DNA of 20,336 nt from Candidatus Electronema nielsenii (GTDB lineage: Bacteria; Desulfobacterota; Desulfobulbia; Desulfobulbales; Desulfobulbaceae), in assembly GCA_026122915.1 (NCBI GenBank), contig JAGIXO010000020.1:1-20336 (forward strand), in the 5' to 3' direction. The translations under genes were made by a program, and so were the position numbers. Positions 6,905-14,326 of this stretch are shown piece by piece. Every line of letters starts with the position of its first letter. Within the stretch, counting starts at the first letter, position 1. Below the pieces are notes generated by a model. That model saw only the letters and a program-made list of their open reading frames with translations, did not search any database and had not been told where the DNA came from.

Positions 6905-7498
6905 ATGTCTCAGGAAAAATTCACTCGCCTGTATCTGCTTCGGCATGGTCCGACCACAGCTGCCAAAGGCTGCTTGGTTGGCAGCACTGACCTGCCTTTA
7001 TCAGGCCAAGGCTTATCACGACTAACTAACCTCCTCCCGCATTTTCAGCAAATAGAGTGCTGGCAGTGCAGCCCGCTGCGACGCACTCGCCAGACCTTAG
7101 AACAGTTGCGGCAGCAGGGCTGTTCAATCAACAATCCGGTTTACGATGAACGGCTACGGGAGATTGATTTCGGTCGCTGGGAAATGAAAACCTTTGCTGA
7201 GATTGCCGCTGGTGATTCGGCCCGAATTGAAGACTGGCAGCGATATACGGATTTTGTTTTTCCTGGTGGCGAAGCTGTGGCAGATTTTGTCCGCAGAACC
7301 GATGAAATACTGCACATGTTTACCGTGATGGGCGGCAATATCGGCGTAGTCACACACGGCGGGGTGATTCGCGCAATGATTTGCCTCGCTCTTGGCGTAC
7401 CGATACGCAATTATCTACTCTTTGATGTGCAGCCTGCCTCGCTGACCATTGTAGATGTATTTTCCGAGGGCGGGGTACTGCGTGGGCTGAATCTGTGA
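6905..7498 (+). CDS. cobC: Histidine phosphatase family protein, probable alpha-ribazole phosphatase
   Basis: The 197-residue protein has the histidine phosphatase (phosphoglycerate mutase-like) fold. The catalytic RHG motif is at residues 13-15 with H14 the phospho-accepting histidine. R59 lies in SPLRRTRQT, the acid/base region is LREIDFGRWE (84-93), and the second histidine is H151 in THGG. The family includes many phosphatases, so the name rests on context: the next gene is cobU, and CobC acts in the same nucleotide-loop pathway by removing the phosphate of alpha-ribazole-5'-phosphate (or of adenosylcobalamin phosphate). LVGSTDLPLSGQG is typical of CobC-like members. The ATG at 6905 has no obvious Shine-Dalgarno; TATATTTTAT upstream may contain a -10 box. 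Confidence 0.72.
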   Translation: MSQEKFTRLYLLRHGPTTAAKGCLVGSTDLPLSGQGLSRLTNLLPHFQQIECWQCSPLRRTRQTLEQLRQQGCSINNPVYDERLREIDFGRWEMKTFAEIAAGDSARIEDWQRYTDFVFPGGEAVADFVRRTDEILHMFTVMGGNIGVVTHGGVIRAMICLALGVPIRNYLLFDVQPASLTIVDVFSEGGVLRGLNL

Positions 7499-7600
7499 GC
7501 GATTATACGGCGTAATCGTCTCAGCTGCAAGGACAGCGTTCTGAATGAGGCGTGATTTTCGTCGCCTGCGTGGTTGGACTCTAAGCGTTTTTTACAAAAT

Positions 7601-8140
7601 ATGACGACCCTCACCCTCATTACTGGCGGCAGCCGCTCTGGTAAATCCGCCTTTGCCCAGCAAATGGCCGAGCGTATTGACGCGCCCCGGCTTTTTCTTG
7701 CCACCTGCCCGCACATCGATCCTGAAATGGACGGACGCATTCTTCGCCATCAGCGCGATCGACAAGGTAAGGGCTGGCAGACGATTGAAGAACCGCTCCG
7801 CCTTGCCGATGTGCTGCGCTGTCGTCCCGCCGATGAAATCGTGCTGCTTGATTGCCTCACATTGTGGATCGGCAACCTCATGCACGCGGCAGAGCAGCAA
7901 GGTCGCGAAATGAGCGAGGATCAAATCGCCACATTCGCTGAAGAGCTTTGCTGCGCTGCCTACGAACGACGACAAGGTAGAGTGATTCTCGTTAGTAACG
8001 AAGTTGGACTGGGGATCGTCCCGGATAATCCCGCTTCGCGCCATTTTCGCGATTTGACCGGGAGATGCAACCAAGTTGTTGCTGCTGCCGCTGATGAGGT
8101 TTTCCTTGTTTGCTGCGGCATTCCGATGCAATTAAAATAG
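7601..8140 (+). CDS. cobU: Adenosylcobinamide kinase / adenosylcobinamide-phosphate guanylyltransferase
   Basis: CobU phosphorylates adenosylcobinamide and then attaches GMP to give adenosylcobinamide-GDP, the activated precursor for the lower-ligand step of vitamin B12 assembly. The protein is 179 residues from the ATG at 7601, the usual CobU length. The Walker A is GGSRSGKS (9-16). RHQRDRQGKGWQTIEEP contains the histidine expected to take GMP. LLDCLTLWIGNLM is the Walker B-like strand, and LVSNEVGLGIVPDN is the family signature. The frame extends a few codons upstream to a TTG at 7574, but the family start is just before the P-loop strand. It follows the CobC-like gene by about 100 bp; no other cobalamin genes are visible. 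Confidence 0.95.
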   Translation: MTTLTLITGGSRSGKSAFAQQMAERIDAPRLFLATCPHIDPEMDGRILRHQRDRQGKGWQTIEEPLRLADVLRCRPADEIVLLDCLTLWIGNLMHAAEQQGREMSEDQIATFAEELCCAAYERRQGRVILVSNEVGLGIVPDNPASRHFRDLTGRCNQVVAAAADEVFLVCCGIPMQLK

Positions 8141-8171
8141 CGACGGCATAAGTACAATCGTTGCAACGTGT

Positions 8172-9235
8172 TTAATCTATATTCTGGATTACCATACCAG
8201 ACAAAAAGACAGGATATATCTTGATGCTTTGTTGTTCCTGTGTAATTCCATATTGTTCGTATCCATAGTAGATATAATTGCAGTTTTCAGAGTTCTCATC
8301 TATTACGCCAATCCAAGGTCGTTCAGATACTGCCGGAAAAAGAAACGGCTTTGCCGTACAGCGAGCTACTGGATTCATTACCAAGATATTTATACTTGGT
8401 TTGAACACCACATCGATTTTCTTGTTCTTATTAATATCCATTAATTTATCTATCAATAAATTATTTGTCCCAGCAGCATATTGTCTATGCCAAAAAATGC
8501 TATTTCTATAAAAACCTGAATATTGCATTATACAGATCAATGCGATAATCATCAAAAGAAACTTTACTGGATGTATATTTTTTCGGTTAATAAATTCACT
8601 TAATATGATAACTAACCTTGGGAGCGAGACAAACATGGCTACGTTTGAAAAATAATACGCAGAACCTCCTGCAATTCCTGCGGTTGAAATAATCAGCACT
8701 CCTGCAAATAAAGCTACTAAGGAATAAACAGACATTGGATTTTTCAATGTTCTCTTTGTATATAAATCAGATAGAATCGTTGCTATCGGCACGAAAAAGT
8801 GAAATGCGAAAAAACTGAATAAGGCAAATAACGCAAGAATAATTTTCTGAAGAGATACTATCTTTCTTTCGATGACTGCATTTGCAACGTCATCAAGAGA
8901 CTTACCAAGAAAAGAATAGTTTCTTACAAGATGTAATGGAGAGAACGTAATTCCTGTAGGTGCTGCGTGTGCTGAATTGAATACAGCGAATCCTGCTGCA
9001 ATTACAACTAAGATTGCAGCCAGTGCAACTTGTCTTGTTTGTTCGCAACGTTTACGAAGAAACAGCAGACGCACAAACCAAAGTCCAGAAAAAATAAGGC
9101 CAACGGATGCTTTTGCATTTGAGATCATAAAGGATACGAAGAAGAGCAGAAGCAAATCGCGGAACGATAAAGATTTCTTATAGATAAGCTGACATAAAGA
9201 ATGTGTTCTGTATCGCCCATCGCCAAAATAAAAAA
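8172..9235 (-). CDS. C-terminal part of a frameshifted polytopic membrane protein (GT-C-like)
   Basis: This frame contains about five hydrophobic segments (for example FVSFMISNAKASVGLIFSGL, ALAAILVVIAAGFAVF, ILALFALFSFFAFHFF) and a soluble tail with paired polar strands. It has no convincing start of its own; the first possible start is a TTG at 9155. The frame stays open upstream through FGDGRYRTHSLCQLIYKKS to the A6 tract (9230-9235), where it joins the end of the preceding membrane frame if one base is removed. I therefore read it as the second half of one protein of about 612 residues. The function is unknown; the layout of many TM helices and a C-terminal soluble domain resembles GT-C-type glycosyl or dolichyl/undecaprenyl-linked sugar transferases. 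The DNA is clearly richer in A and T than its neighbours. Confidence 0.6.
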
Positions 9236-10011
9236 GGTATAGTGGCGATCAGTAAGAAAGATATTCCCCAGAGCAAAGGAATAGATATATGATTTACTCT
9301 GCTCGTAATTGTACAAAAAGCTGTAATGCTAAAAATTAAAAATGGGGCAAGGAGGATGTGATTTGCAACTCCGTAAACCTCAACAACACCTATGCCTGAA
9401 ATCAAACTGATGCTTGCCATCAGTACATGAGAAAATGTATGGTACGGAACTTCTACTAACCCATGCAGACCAGTCGAAGACACACCGTAGTTTTTTATCA
9501 TCGCTGCGATGCTAGCGTGAAACAATGTATCTTGACACACCTCGCCAACATACAGACGTTGGAGTATATCAAATGAAGTGTACGCTTCCATGCCTAATAT
9601 TGTCACTGTTGCAACCACAGCCATCAGGAAAATTGTTCGCCAATCATGGCATGAACACCAGAGAAGTCGAAATATGTAAAGCGATGAACCTATAGCCGCA
9701 CCATAAAACATGAACACTAACCAAGGTAAACGGCTGTAAACTAAGATCGCCATCAATCCGTAAGTGAGAACTATTCCCCATGCAAAATCATCCATCTTGC
9801 GCGAAAAGACATAAAATATTGCAAGCAGAGCAAAACATGATGCAGCAATCATTGATGAATGAATAAACGCAAGGCGATTAAGCAGGAGAAGGTTTCCTCC
9901 AATCAATATACATACTGTGCTTACTGCCAGCGTTATCCATAATTGATTCATTGTTTCAAGAGACAAACTTTCCCATTCTGCCGATCCTTTTTCAACTGTA
10001 ATATTTTTCAT
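9178..10011 (-). CDS. N-terminal part of a frameshifted polytopic membrane protein (GT-C-like)
   Basis: The 277-residue frame from the ATG at 10011 (MKNITVEKG) has about eight hydrophobic segments. A TTG at 10029 would add six residues. After the fifth helix is a loop with D-T-L-F-H (CQDTLFHASIAAMIKNYGVS) and then GLVEVPYHTFSHVLMAS. Acidic-aromatic-histidine loops of this kind, placed between membrane helices, occur in GT-C-fold transferases, so I suggest that class with low certainty. The frame ends in FWRWAIQNTFFMSAYL and a stop just past a T6 tract. In the +1 frame the protein continues naturally as YFGDGRYRTHSLCQ, so the break is a one-base insertion. It begins right after the terminator of the FmdE operon and has no Shine-Dalgarno. 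Confidence 0.65.
   Translation of the reverse strand: MKNITVEKGSAEWESLSLETMNQLWITLAVSTVCILIGGNLLLLNRLAFIHSSMIAASCFALLAIFYVFSRKMDDFAWGIVLTYGLMAILVYSRLPWLVFMFYGAAIGSSLYIFRLLWCSCHDWRTIFLMAVVATVTILGMEAYTSFDILQRLYVGEVCQDTLFHASIAAMIKNYGVSSTGLHGLVEVPYHTFSHVLMASISLISGIGVVEVYGVANHILLAPFLIFSITAFCTITSRVNHISIPLLWGISFLLIATIPFLFWRWAIQNTFFMSAYL
9230..9235 (-). other. Frameshift site: homopolymer joining two halves of one membrane protein gene
   Basis: Six A on the plus strand (six T in the coding strand). Reading five T instead of six turns ATIPFLFWRWAIQNT-stop into ATIPFYFGDGRYRTHSLCQ and on into the open downstream frame, giving a protein of about 612 residues. It may be an assembly or sequencing error, a real inactivating mutation, or a slippage site. 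Confidence 0.75.
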
Positions 10012-10031
10012 TTTTTTAGGTTGGTACAAAT

Positions 10032-10063
10032 AAAAATCCCCGCAGCAACAAGCAGCGGGGATT
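10032..10063 (-). terminator. Intrinsic terminator of the U32/FmdE operon
   Basis: There is a 9-bp perfect stem of high GC content, AATCCCCGC (10035-10043) with GCGGGGATT (10055-10063), and an 11-base loop. On the minus strand it is followed by a T-run (10032-10036). It lies about 28 bp after the stop codon of the FmdE-family gene and closes the three-gene operon. Confidence 0.88.
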
Positions 10064-10091
10064 CCAAAATATGAAGAGAATCAAAGTACGT

Positions 10092-10679
10092 CTATCCTTT
10101 TACTCCACTGTAATACCGCTGCCCGGCGCAGGCCCGGCAGGTAATCTTGCTATCCTGTTCTACTTCGCGGCAATCCTGCACGTAATCGCCGCATTGAGCG
10201 CACTGCACCCGGCGCATTGGGCGACCCGGCATATCGCATTCTGGAATATTTACCTTAACCTCTTGCACCGTGAACAATTCATTCTCCGGCATGACCCGGT
10301 AGGCTTCTAACTGCCGCTGGTATTTATCTGCCAATTCAGGACAGTATTTTACTGACAACTCACGGGCTTCCTCCCGCGCTGTGACTCGCACCGCTTGGCC
10401 AGTTTTCAAATTGACAAAAGTGGCGGCCATGATGCCAAAGTCCATCCAGCGTAGAGAGCGTTTGCCCAAGCTGCACCCGGTCACAGACTGAATGGCATCG
10501 GTGGCACAGCGGTCGATCTCAACGATAACGTAGAGCTTTTTTCGGTCAACACCCTTGGGATCATCAACGCCGATATGCCGCAGGCCGAGCAAGGCCATTC
10601 GTACCCCAATCACTTGGCCAGCGCAGAGATGACCGTGAATCTTGGCGGAAACTTCCAATAGTTCTGCAAAAGACTGCAT
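10092..10679 (-). CDS. FmdE-family protein with C-terminal zinc ribbon
   Basis: This protein of 195 residues belongs to the FmdE family, named for the gene next to molybdenum formylmethanofuran dehydrogenase but widespread in organisms without methanogenesis. The N-terminal core has the signature IHGHLCAGQVIGVRMA (14-29, with H15, H17 and C19), then DRCATDAIQSVTGCSLGKR with two more conserved cysteines, and the motif MDFGIMAATFVN. Together these form the predicted metal-binding site. The C-terminal end is a zinc ribbon with pairs C160/C163 and C181/C184. The biochemical role is unknown; metal or redox cofactor binding is likely. The Shine-Dalgarno GAGG overlaps the stop codon of the upstream gene, so the two are probably translationally coupled. 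It is the last gene of the operon. Confidence 0.9.
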   Translation of the reverse strand: MQSFAELLEVSAKIHGHLCAGQVIGVRMALLGLRHIGVDDPKGVDRKKLYVIVEIDRCATDAIQSVTGCSLGKRSLRWMDFGIMAATFVNLKTGQAVRVTAREEARELSVKYCPELADKYQRQLEAYRVMPENELFTVQEVKVNIPECDMPGRPMRRVQCAQCGDYVQDCREVEQDSKITCRACAGQRYYSGVKG

Positions 10680-10691
10680 CGTTTGCTTTCC

Positions 10692-11747
10692 TCAGTGGCC
10701 CGCTGCCGTCGGCAGAGAGTGGGAAATGGAATTGAACAACTCCATACAAAAGCGGCAGGTCTCGCAGCGGTTGTTACAGACCGAGAGCATATTAGCGAAA
10801 TCAAAAGAAAGTCCACTGTTATCCACATATAGCTCTGAAGCTAACCAATGTGAGGAATCGAGTAACTCCAGCAGATTGTCCTTCCAGCTGCGGTCGATGT
10901 AGGCGGTGATGATCCGCCGCAGCGCGGTGCTGTCTAAATTTCGTCCGCTTATTTTAATAATATCAACATCATAAAGATAGGAATCCACATCTTCAGGCCG
11001 GATAAAGGGCGATTGAAGAATGCGGTAGGGCTGCTTTTTCAGCAGCTGTTTACAGCCCAAATTGTTGTTAATTTTATTGCTACTGCTGCCGTCGGTGCAG
11101 TTATCCAAGGCGATATAGGCATCGTGGGCAGAGCGGTAGGGGCAGTAAGGCAGGCAGCCCTCATTGCCCACTAACTCCAGCTTGAGATCGGATAGTCCTT
11201 CCCGGCACCAGCGGGCTATTTCTGTTAATTTATTTAGGTTGCGATTAAGTGAACGGTCTAACACGATCCGAGTTGGCTGGTGAAAGTGAGTTTCGCCGAT
11301 GTACGCCAAATGCGCATCGATCTTTCCTTGCGAGTCAAGCAGGGTATTAATGCCCGGTACTGCTTCTAACTGGGCAGCCAACTCAGGTGCCTCATTAGAC
11401 AAACACTGAAGCAAGTAATGATCGCAATAAATAATACCGCTGATCACCTTCCGCTCAAGGCAAAATTCCAGTGAACTGATTAAGGTACGCAGCTGCTGTT
11501 TATCTGTGAGGAGTGCTGGGCCGTAAAATCTGCTATTAAGCAAGGCGTAGCGTTTGGGAATGGAGATTTGATCAAGCAGACCTGCCAAAACATCAACTGT
11601 CTCCACGGACTTTGAATGCGCACGATTATCCATGCGCTGTACGCCAGGCAGACTGAAATGGACACTGTCGATGTGACCGCTGTTGCTGTTGAGAAACTCT
11701 ATATAGGCTTCTTCAGGTAGAAAGGGTACATCAAGAAAAGGTGTCAT
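10692..11747 (-). CDS. Divergent U32-superfamily protein with additional cysteine cluster
   Basis: The 351-residue soluble protein appears to be a diverged relative of the U32 (collagenase-like/UbiU-UbiV) barrel family. The match is best in its second half. LKLELVGNEGCLPYCPYRSA (188-207) resembles the U32 segment preceding and containing the cluster cysteines, with C198, C202 and H208. FIRPEDVDSYLYDVDIIKIS followed by GRN (248-270) mirrors the U32 segment that ends in SIKIEGRMKS. It also ends in a cysteine-rich motif, C324-x3-C328-x2-C331-x2-C334, which looks like a 4Fe-4S ligand set. Further cysteines are C217 and C232. It lies 7 bp after a canonical U32 gene and 12 bp before fmdE. A paired subunit, like UbiV with UbiU, is my inference. 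It has no Shine-Dalgarno of its own. Confidence 0.65.
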   Translation of the reverse strand: MTPFLDVPFLPEEAYIEFLNSNSGHIDSVHFSLPGVQRMDNRAHSKSVETVDVLAGLLDQISIPKRYALLNSRFYGPALLTDKQQLRTLISSLEFCLERKVISGIIYCDHYLLQCLSNEAPELAAQLEAVPGINTLLDSQGKIDAHLAYIGETHFHQPTRIVLDRSLNRNLNKLTEIARWCREGLSDLKLELVGNEGCLPYCPYRSAHDAYIALDNCTDGSSSNKINNNLGCKQLLKKQPYRILQSPFIRPEDVDSYLYDVDIIKISGRNLDSTALRRIITAYIDRSWKDNLLELLDSSHWLASELYVDNSGLSFDFANMLSVCNNRCETCRFCMELFNSISHSLPTAAGH

Positions 11748-11754
11748 AATTCAA

Positions 11755-13023
11755 TTATGTTGATGATTGTTGATGCTGCTGATCAAATCGTTTGCGGAAC
11801 AGATCACTGGCCCGCAGGCTCTCAGGCGCAGGCTCCAAGACAGGCGTGACAAGGCAGCCTGGATTAGCCCGCCGTATCGATGTCCCGTCGGCTGCGGTCA
11901 TGGCTAATACCGTGCAAACCGTTGGCTCCAGCTTGCAGCCCAGATGCTCAATTTGGTCGCCGAGTTCCAGCACATTGCGGGTTTCCAGCAGCAACGGTTC
12001 TATACCGCGCACAATGCCGACTGGGGCGAAGGGCTGAATCTCCCTCATTCTATCATAAAGCATGGCAGTAGATGAAGGGCTGGCAGTAAAAAAGTTTTCT
12101 GTCTGGCCGCGCGTACCGACTTTGTCGATTTCCTCGGCAAAAGCGGGCGGCAGAATGATTTTTTCCCAAGGTTGGTCTGCTTCCCGCTGTGCTTTGATGT
12201 AATCCAGCGCGGCCCGATAAACTCTGACCGCCGCACCCACGTAGCCAACTGATTTCATTCGGCCTTCTATTTTGATTGAATTCACTCCAGCAGCGGCCAG
12301 TTCAGGGAGTCGTCCCAGCAGGCAGAGGTCGCGGGAATTGAAAATGTAAGTACCTCGCTCATCCTCAAAAACTGGGAAATATTGGCCGGGCCGTTTTTCC
12401 TCCAACAGGCAATACGAATAGCGGCAGGCATGGGCACAGTCGCCGAGATTGGCACTGCGGCCTGTCATATAACTGGAAAGCAAACAGCGACCTGAATAGG
12501 AAATGCAAAGTGCGCCGTGGACAAATATCTCCAGCTGCGCCGTTGTGGTCTGCCGGATCGCGCGGATTTCCTCCAACCCCAGCTCACGGGCCAGATTCAG
12601 CCGTTTCACGCCTTGCTTGACCCAAAAACGAACGCTGGCCCTATTCGTCACATTCGCCTGAGTGGAAAGATGGAGCGGCAGATCAGGTACTGTCTCCTGA
12701 CAAAGCAGGAGAATGCCTGGATCAGCGACAATCAGGGCATCTGCGCCCGCCTCTCGCAGAAAAAGTAGGTATTCCTCTAAGCCGTTCAAATCGCGGTTAT
12801 GGGCAAAAATATTGACTGTGACATAAACTTTCACCCCATGCTGATGGGCATAGGCGACCGCCTCGCGCAAGCCGGGACGATCAAAGTTGCCTGCTTGCGC
12901 TCGTAGGCTCCAACTCGCGCCGCCAAGATAAACGGCATCTGCACCGTAATGAATAGCGGCAGTGAGCTTTTCTCGGCTGCCTGCCGGAGCTAACAGTTCT
13001 GGGATATTTATTTCTGTCTTCAT
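11755..13023 (-). CDS. trhP: U32 family protein, TrhP-like (tRNA/other hydroxylation)
   Basis: A 422-residue U32 family protein. It has the family signature E-x-F-x2-G-[AS]-x-C-x4-G-x-C at residues 165-180 (EIFVHGALCISYSGRC), and the following NLGDCAHACRYSY supplies C196 and C200, so C173, C180, C196 and C200 can bind a 4Fe-4S cluster. NSIKIEGRMKS is the second signature, and the C-terminal part (about 300-400) is the U32 C-terminal beta domain. Characterised relatives hydroxylate U34 of tRNA (TrhP), 23S rRNA (RlhA) or ubiquinone precursors (UbiU/UbiV), using prephenate rather than oxygen; older 'collagenase' naming is doubtful. Length fits TrhP better than the longer RlhA, so the gene name is provisional. 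It heads the operon with the second U32-like gene and fmdE. Confidence 0.8.
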   Translation of the reverse strand: MKTEINIPELLAPAGSREKLTAAIHYGADAVYLGGASWSLRAQAGNFDRPGLREAVAYAHQHGVKVYVTVNIFAHNRDLNGLEEYLLFLREAGADALIVADPGILLLCQETVPDLPLHLSTQANVTNRASVRFWVKQGVKRLNLARELGLEEIRAIRQTTTAQLEIFVHGALCISYSGRCLLSSYMTGRSANLGDCAHACRYSYCLLEEKRPGQYFPVFEDERGTYIFNSRDLCLLGRLPELAAAGVNSIKIEGRMKSVGYVGAAVRVYRAALDYIKAQREADQPWEKIILPPAFAEEIDKVGTRGQTENFFTASPSSTAMLYDRMREIQPFAPVGIVRGIEPLLLETRNVLELGDQIEHLGCKLEPTVCTVLAMTAADGTSIRRANPGCLVTPVLEPAPESLRASDLFRKRFDQQHQQSST

Positions 13024-13145
13024 GCGAATATTTGTGGTATGCGGTTGATGAATGATTCGGCGCAGCGGCCCGGTAGAAAAGCGGCAAAAACAGCAGCTCC
13101 GTCTTGACCAGCACTGATTTTACGGCTATCGTGAAGTGCGTTCTC

Positions 13146-13174
13146 ACCATAAAATGCAAGGCTTCCTCTGTCAA
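13146..13174 (-). promoter_or_regulatory. Promoter of the U32/U32-like/FmdE operon
   Basis: On the minus strand, TTGACA (13169-13174) and TATGGT (13146-13151) are separated by 17 bases, a near-consensus sigma-70 pair. The predicted start near 13139 gives a leader of about 116 nt. That is long for a gene without an evident Shine-Dalgarno before its ATG at 13023, so the leader might hold regulation. The rest of the 228-bp gap holds the short upstream region of the rightward S4-domain gene, with a TATTAT at 13236-13241. Confidence 0.7.
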
Positions 13175-13251
13175 CAAGATCGGCAGCTGCCAGATGGTTC
13201 TTTTTGTTTGTGTGGCGGGTAGTTCTTGTGATTTTTATTATTTGATACAGC

Positions 13252-13653
13252 ATGAATCAAGAACAGCAGCAGGAAAATACAGTCCGCATTGACAAATGGC
13301 TCTGGGCGGCTCGTTTTTTTAAAACCCGCGCTTTAGCCTCGGCAGCAGTCAGTAGCGGCCATGTGCAGATTGACGGTAATCGGATGAAGCCGTCACGCAA
13401 TGTACAAATCGGCAACCGGCTGCACATTCGGCGCGGCGAAGAGGAATACGAAATCGAAGTGCTGGCCCTGAGTGAGCGACGCGGCCCAGCCAAGGAAGCG
13501 GCTTGGCTCTATGCAGAAACCGAGGAGTCCATCAAGCAACGCGAGGCGGCCCGTGAACAGCGCAAATTAATCGGTGGCCCCATGGCCCGGCCAGAAGGAC
13601 GGCCTGACAAGCGCGACCGGCGTAAAATTCGACAGTTTTTGTTGAAAGAATGA
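13252..13653 (+). CDS. hslR: S4-domain RNA-binding protein, Hsp15-like
   Basis: The 133-residue basic protein begins with an S4 RNA-binding domain: VRIDKWLWAARFFKTRALAS (residues 11-30), then SSGHVQIDGNRMKPSRNVQIG with the family turn. The C-terminal tail is rich in Lys and Arg (KLIGGPMARPEGRPDKRDRR). Both parts and the length match Hsp15 (HslR), which binds free 50S subunits carrying a stalled nascent chain and helps recycle them; a similar protein is common in Proteobacteria and not always heat-induced. The start ATG at 13252 has no strong Shine-Dalgarno. The gene is the first in a rightward series, 52 bp before the IMP cyclohydrolase gene. Confidence 0.88.
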   Translation: MNQEQQQENTVRIDKWLWAARFFKTRALASAAVSSGHVQIDGNRMKPSRNVQIGNRLHIRRGEEEYEIEVLALSERRGPAKEAAWLYAETEESIKQREAAREQRKLIGGPMARPEGRPDKRDRRKIRQFLLKE

Positions 13654-13705
13654 ACTGTAGGGGCATCTGCCCTTGAAAAATAAGGCAACCAAAGAGTGAA
13701 GAGAT

Positions 13706-14326
13706 ATGAACAAAGCAACACGGGCGTTAATCAGCCTGACCGACAAATCTGGGATTGAAGACTTTGCCAAGGCGTTGACCGAAATGGGGATTGAAATTCT
13801 CTCCACTGGCGGTACAGCCAAAAAACTGCGCGACAACGGCATTCCGGTTAAGGATGTTTCTGATTTCACCGGTTTCCCGGAAATGCTTGATGGTCGAGTT
13901 AAAACCCTGCATCCTTTAGTGCATGGTGGTATTCTCAATCAACGGGACAATGCCGAGCATCAGCAACAATGCGGTGAACACGGTATCAAACCCATCGACA
14001 TTGTGGCGGTGAATCTTTACGCCTTTGGCAAAACCGTGGCTGATCCCAAGTGCAGCTTGGCTGATGCGATTGAAAATATTGATATCGGCGGGCCAACTCT
14101 GCTTCGCGCTTCAGCAAAGAATTTCCATGATGTAACCGTGATTGTTGATCCGGCAGACTACAGCCAAGTGTTGGCGGAAATTCGCGCGCATGGCAACACA
14201 ACCCTAAAAACCCGTTTCAGGCTGGCGGTTAAAGTCTTCCAGCTGACTTCATCCTACGACACCGCAATTGCCGACTGGCTGACCAAGGTTGATGCGGACA
14301 GCAATCCCTATTTCGAGGGCAGATAA
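13706..14326 (+). CDS. Stand-alone IMP cyclohydrolase (PurH N-terminal domain only)
   Basis: IMP cyclohydrolase closes FAICAR to IMP, the last step of purine biosynthesis. The 206-residue protein contains only the N-terminal MGS-like domain of the usual bifunctional PurH (about 510-530 residues). Family blocks seen are ALISLTDKSGIEDFAKALTE, ILSTGGTAKKLRDNG, DGRVKTLHPLVHGGILNQRD, DIVAVNLYAFGKTV and the loop IGGPTLLRASAKNF. The AICAR formyltransferase domain is absent and does not follow in any frame, because the next bases are the start codon of purN. The formyltransferase step must be done by a separate protein encoded elsewhere. The end of the protein (DADSNPYFEGR) looks natural, so this is an intact one-domain enzyme, not a truncation. 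Confidence 0.92.
   Translation: MNKATRALISLTDKSGIEDFAKALTEMGIEILSTGGTAKKLRDNGIPVKDVSDFTGFPEMLDGRVKTLHPLVHGGILNQRDNAEHQQQCGEHGIKPIDIVAVNLYAFGKTVADPKCSLADAIENIDIGGPTLLRASAKNFHDVTVIVDPADYSQVLAEIRAHGNTTLKTRFRLAVKVFQLTSSYDTAIADWLTKVDADSNPYFEGR

Noticed and set aside
7500..7518. Inverted repeat CGATTA...TAATCG just after the CobC-like gene, considered as a terminator or operator
   Set aside because: Only 6 bp, AT-rich, and no T-run follows; it is not stronger than chance for this length.
7592..8131. A 179-residue leftward frame opposite cobU
   Set aside because: It is the reverse-strand shadow of cobU, whose P-loop and family motifs are unmistakable; no ribosome site or family features.
8159..8168. 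Palindrome CGTTGCAACG between the convergent ends of cobU and the membrane gene
   Set aside because: No loop and no T-run, so it is not a terminator; a lone 10-bp palindrome is weak evidence for a binding site.
8229..8511. Short rightward frames inside the AT-rich membrane gene
   Set aside because: Overlap the coding region of the split membrane protein and have no ribosome sites or recognisable features.
13657..13674. GGGGCATCTGCCC hairpin after the Hsp15-like gene, considered as a terminator
   Set aside because: The stem is 4-5 bp with a very small loop and is followed by TTGAAAAA rather than a T-run, so termination is unlikely.
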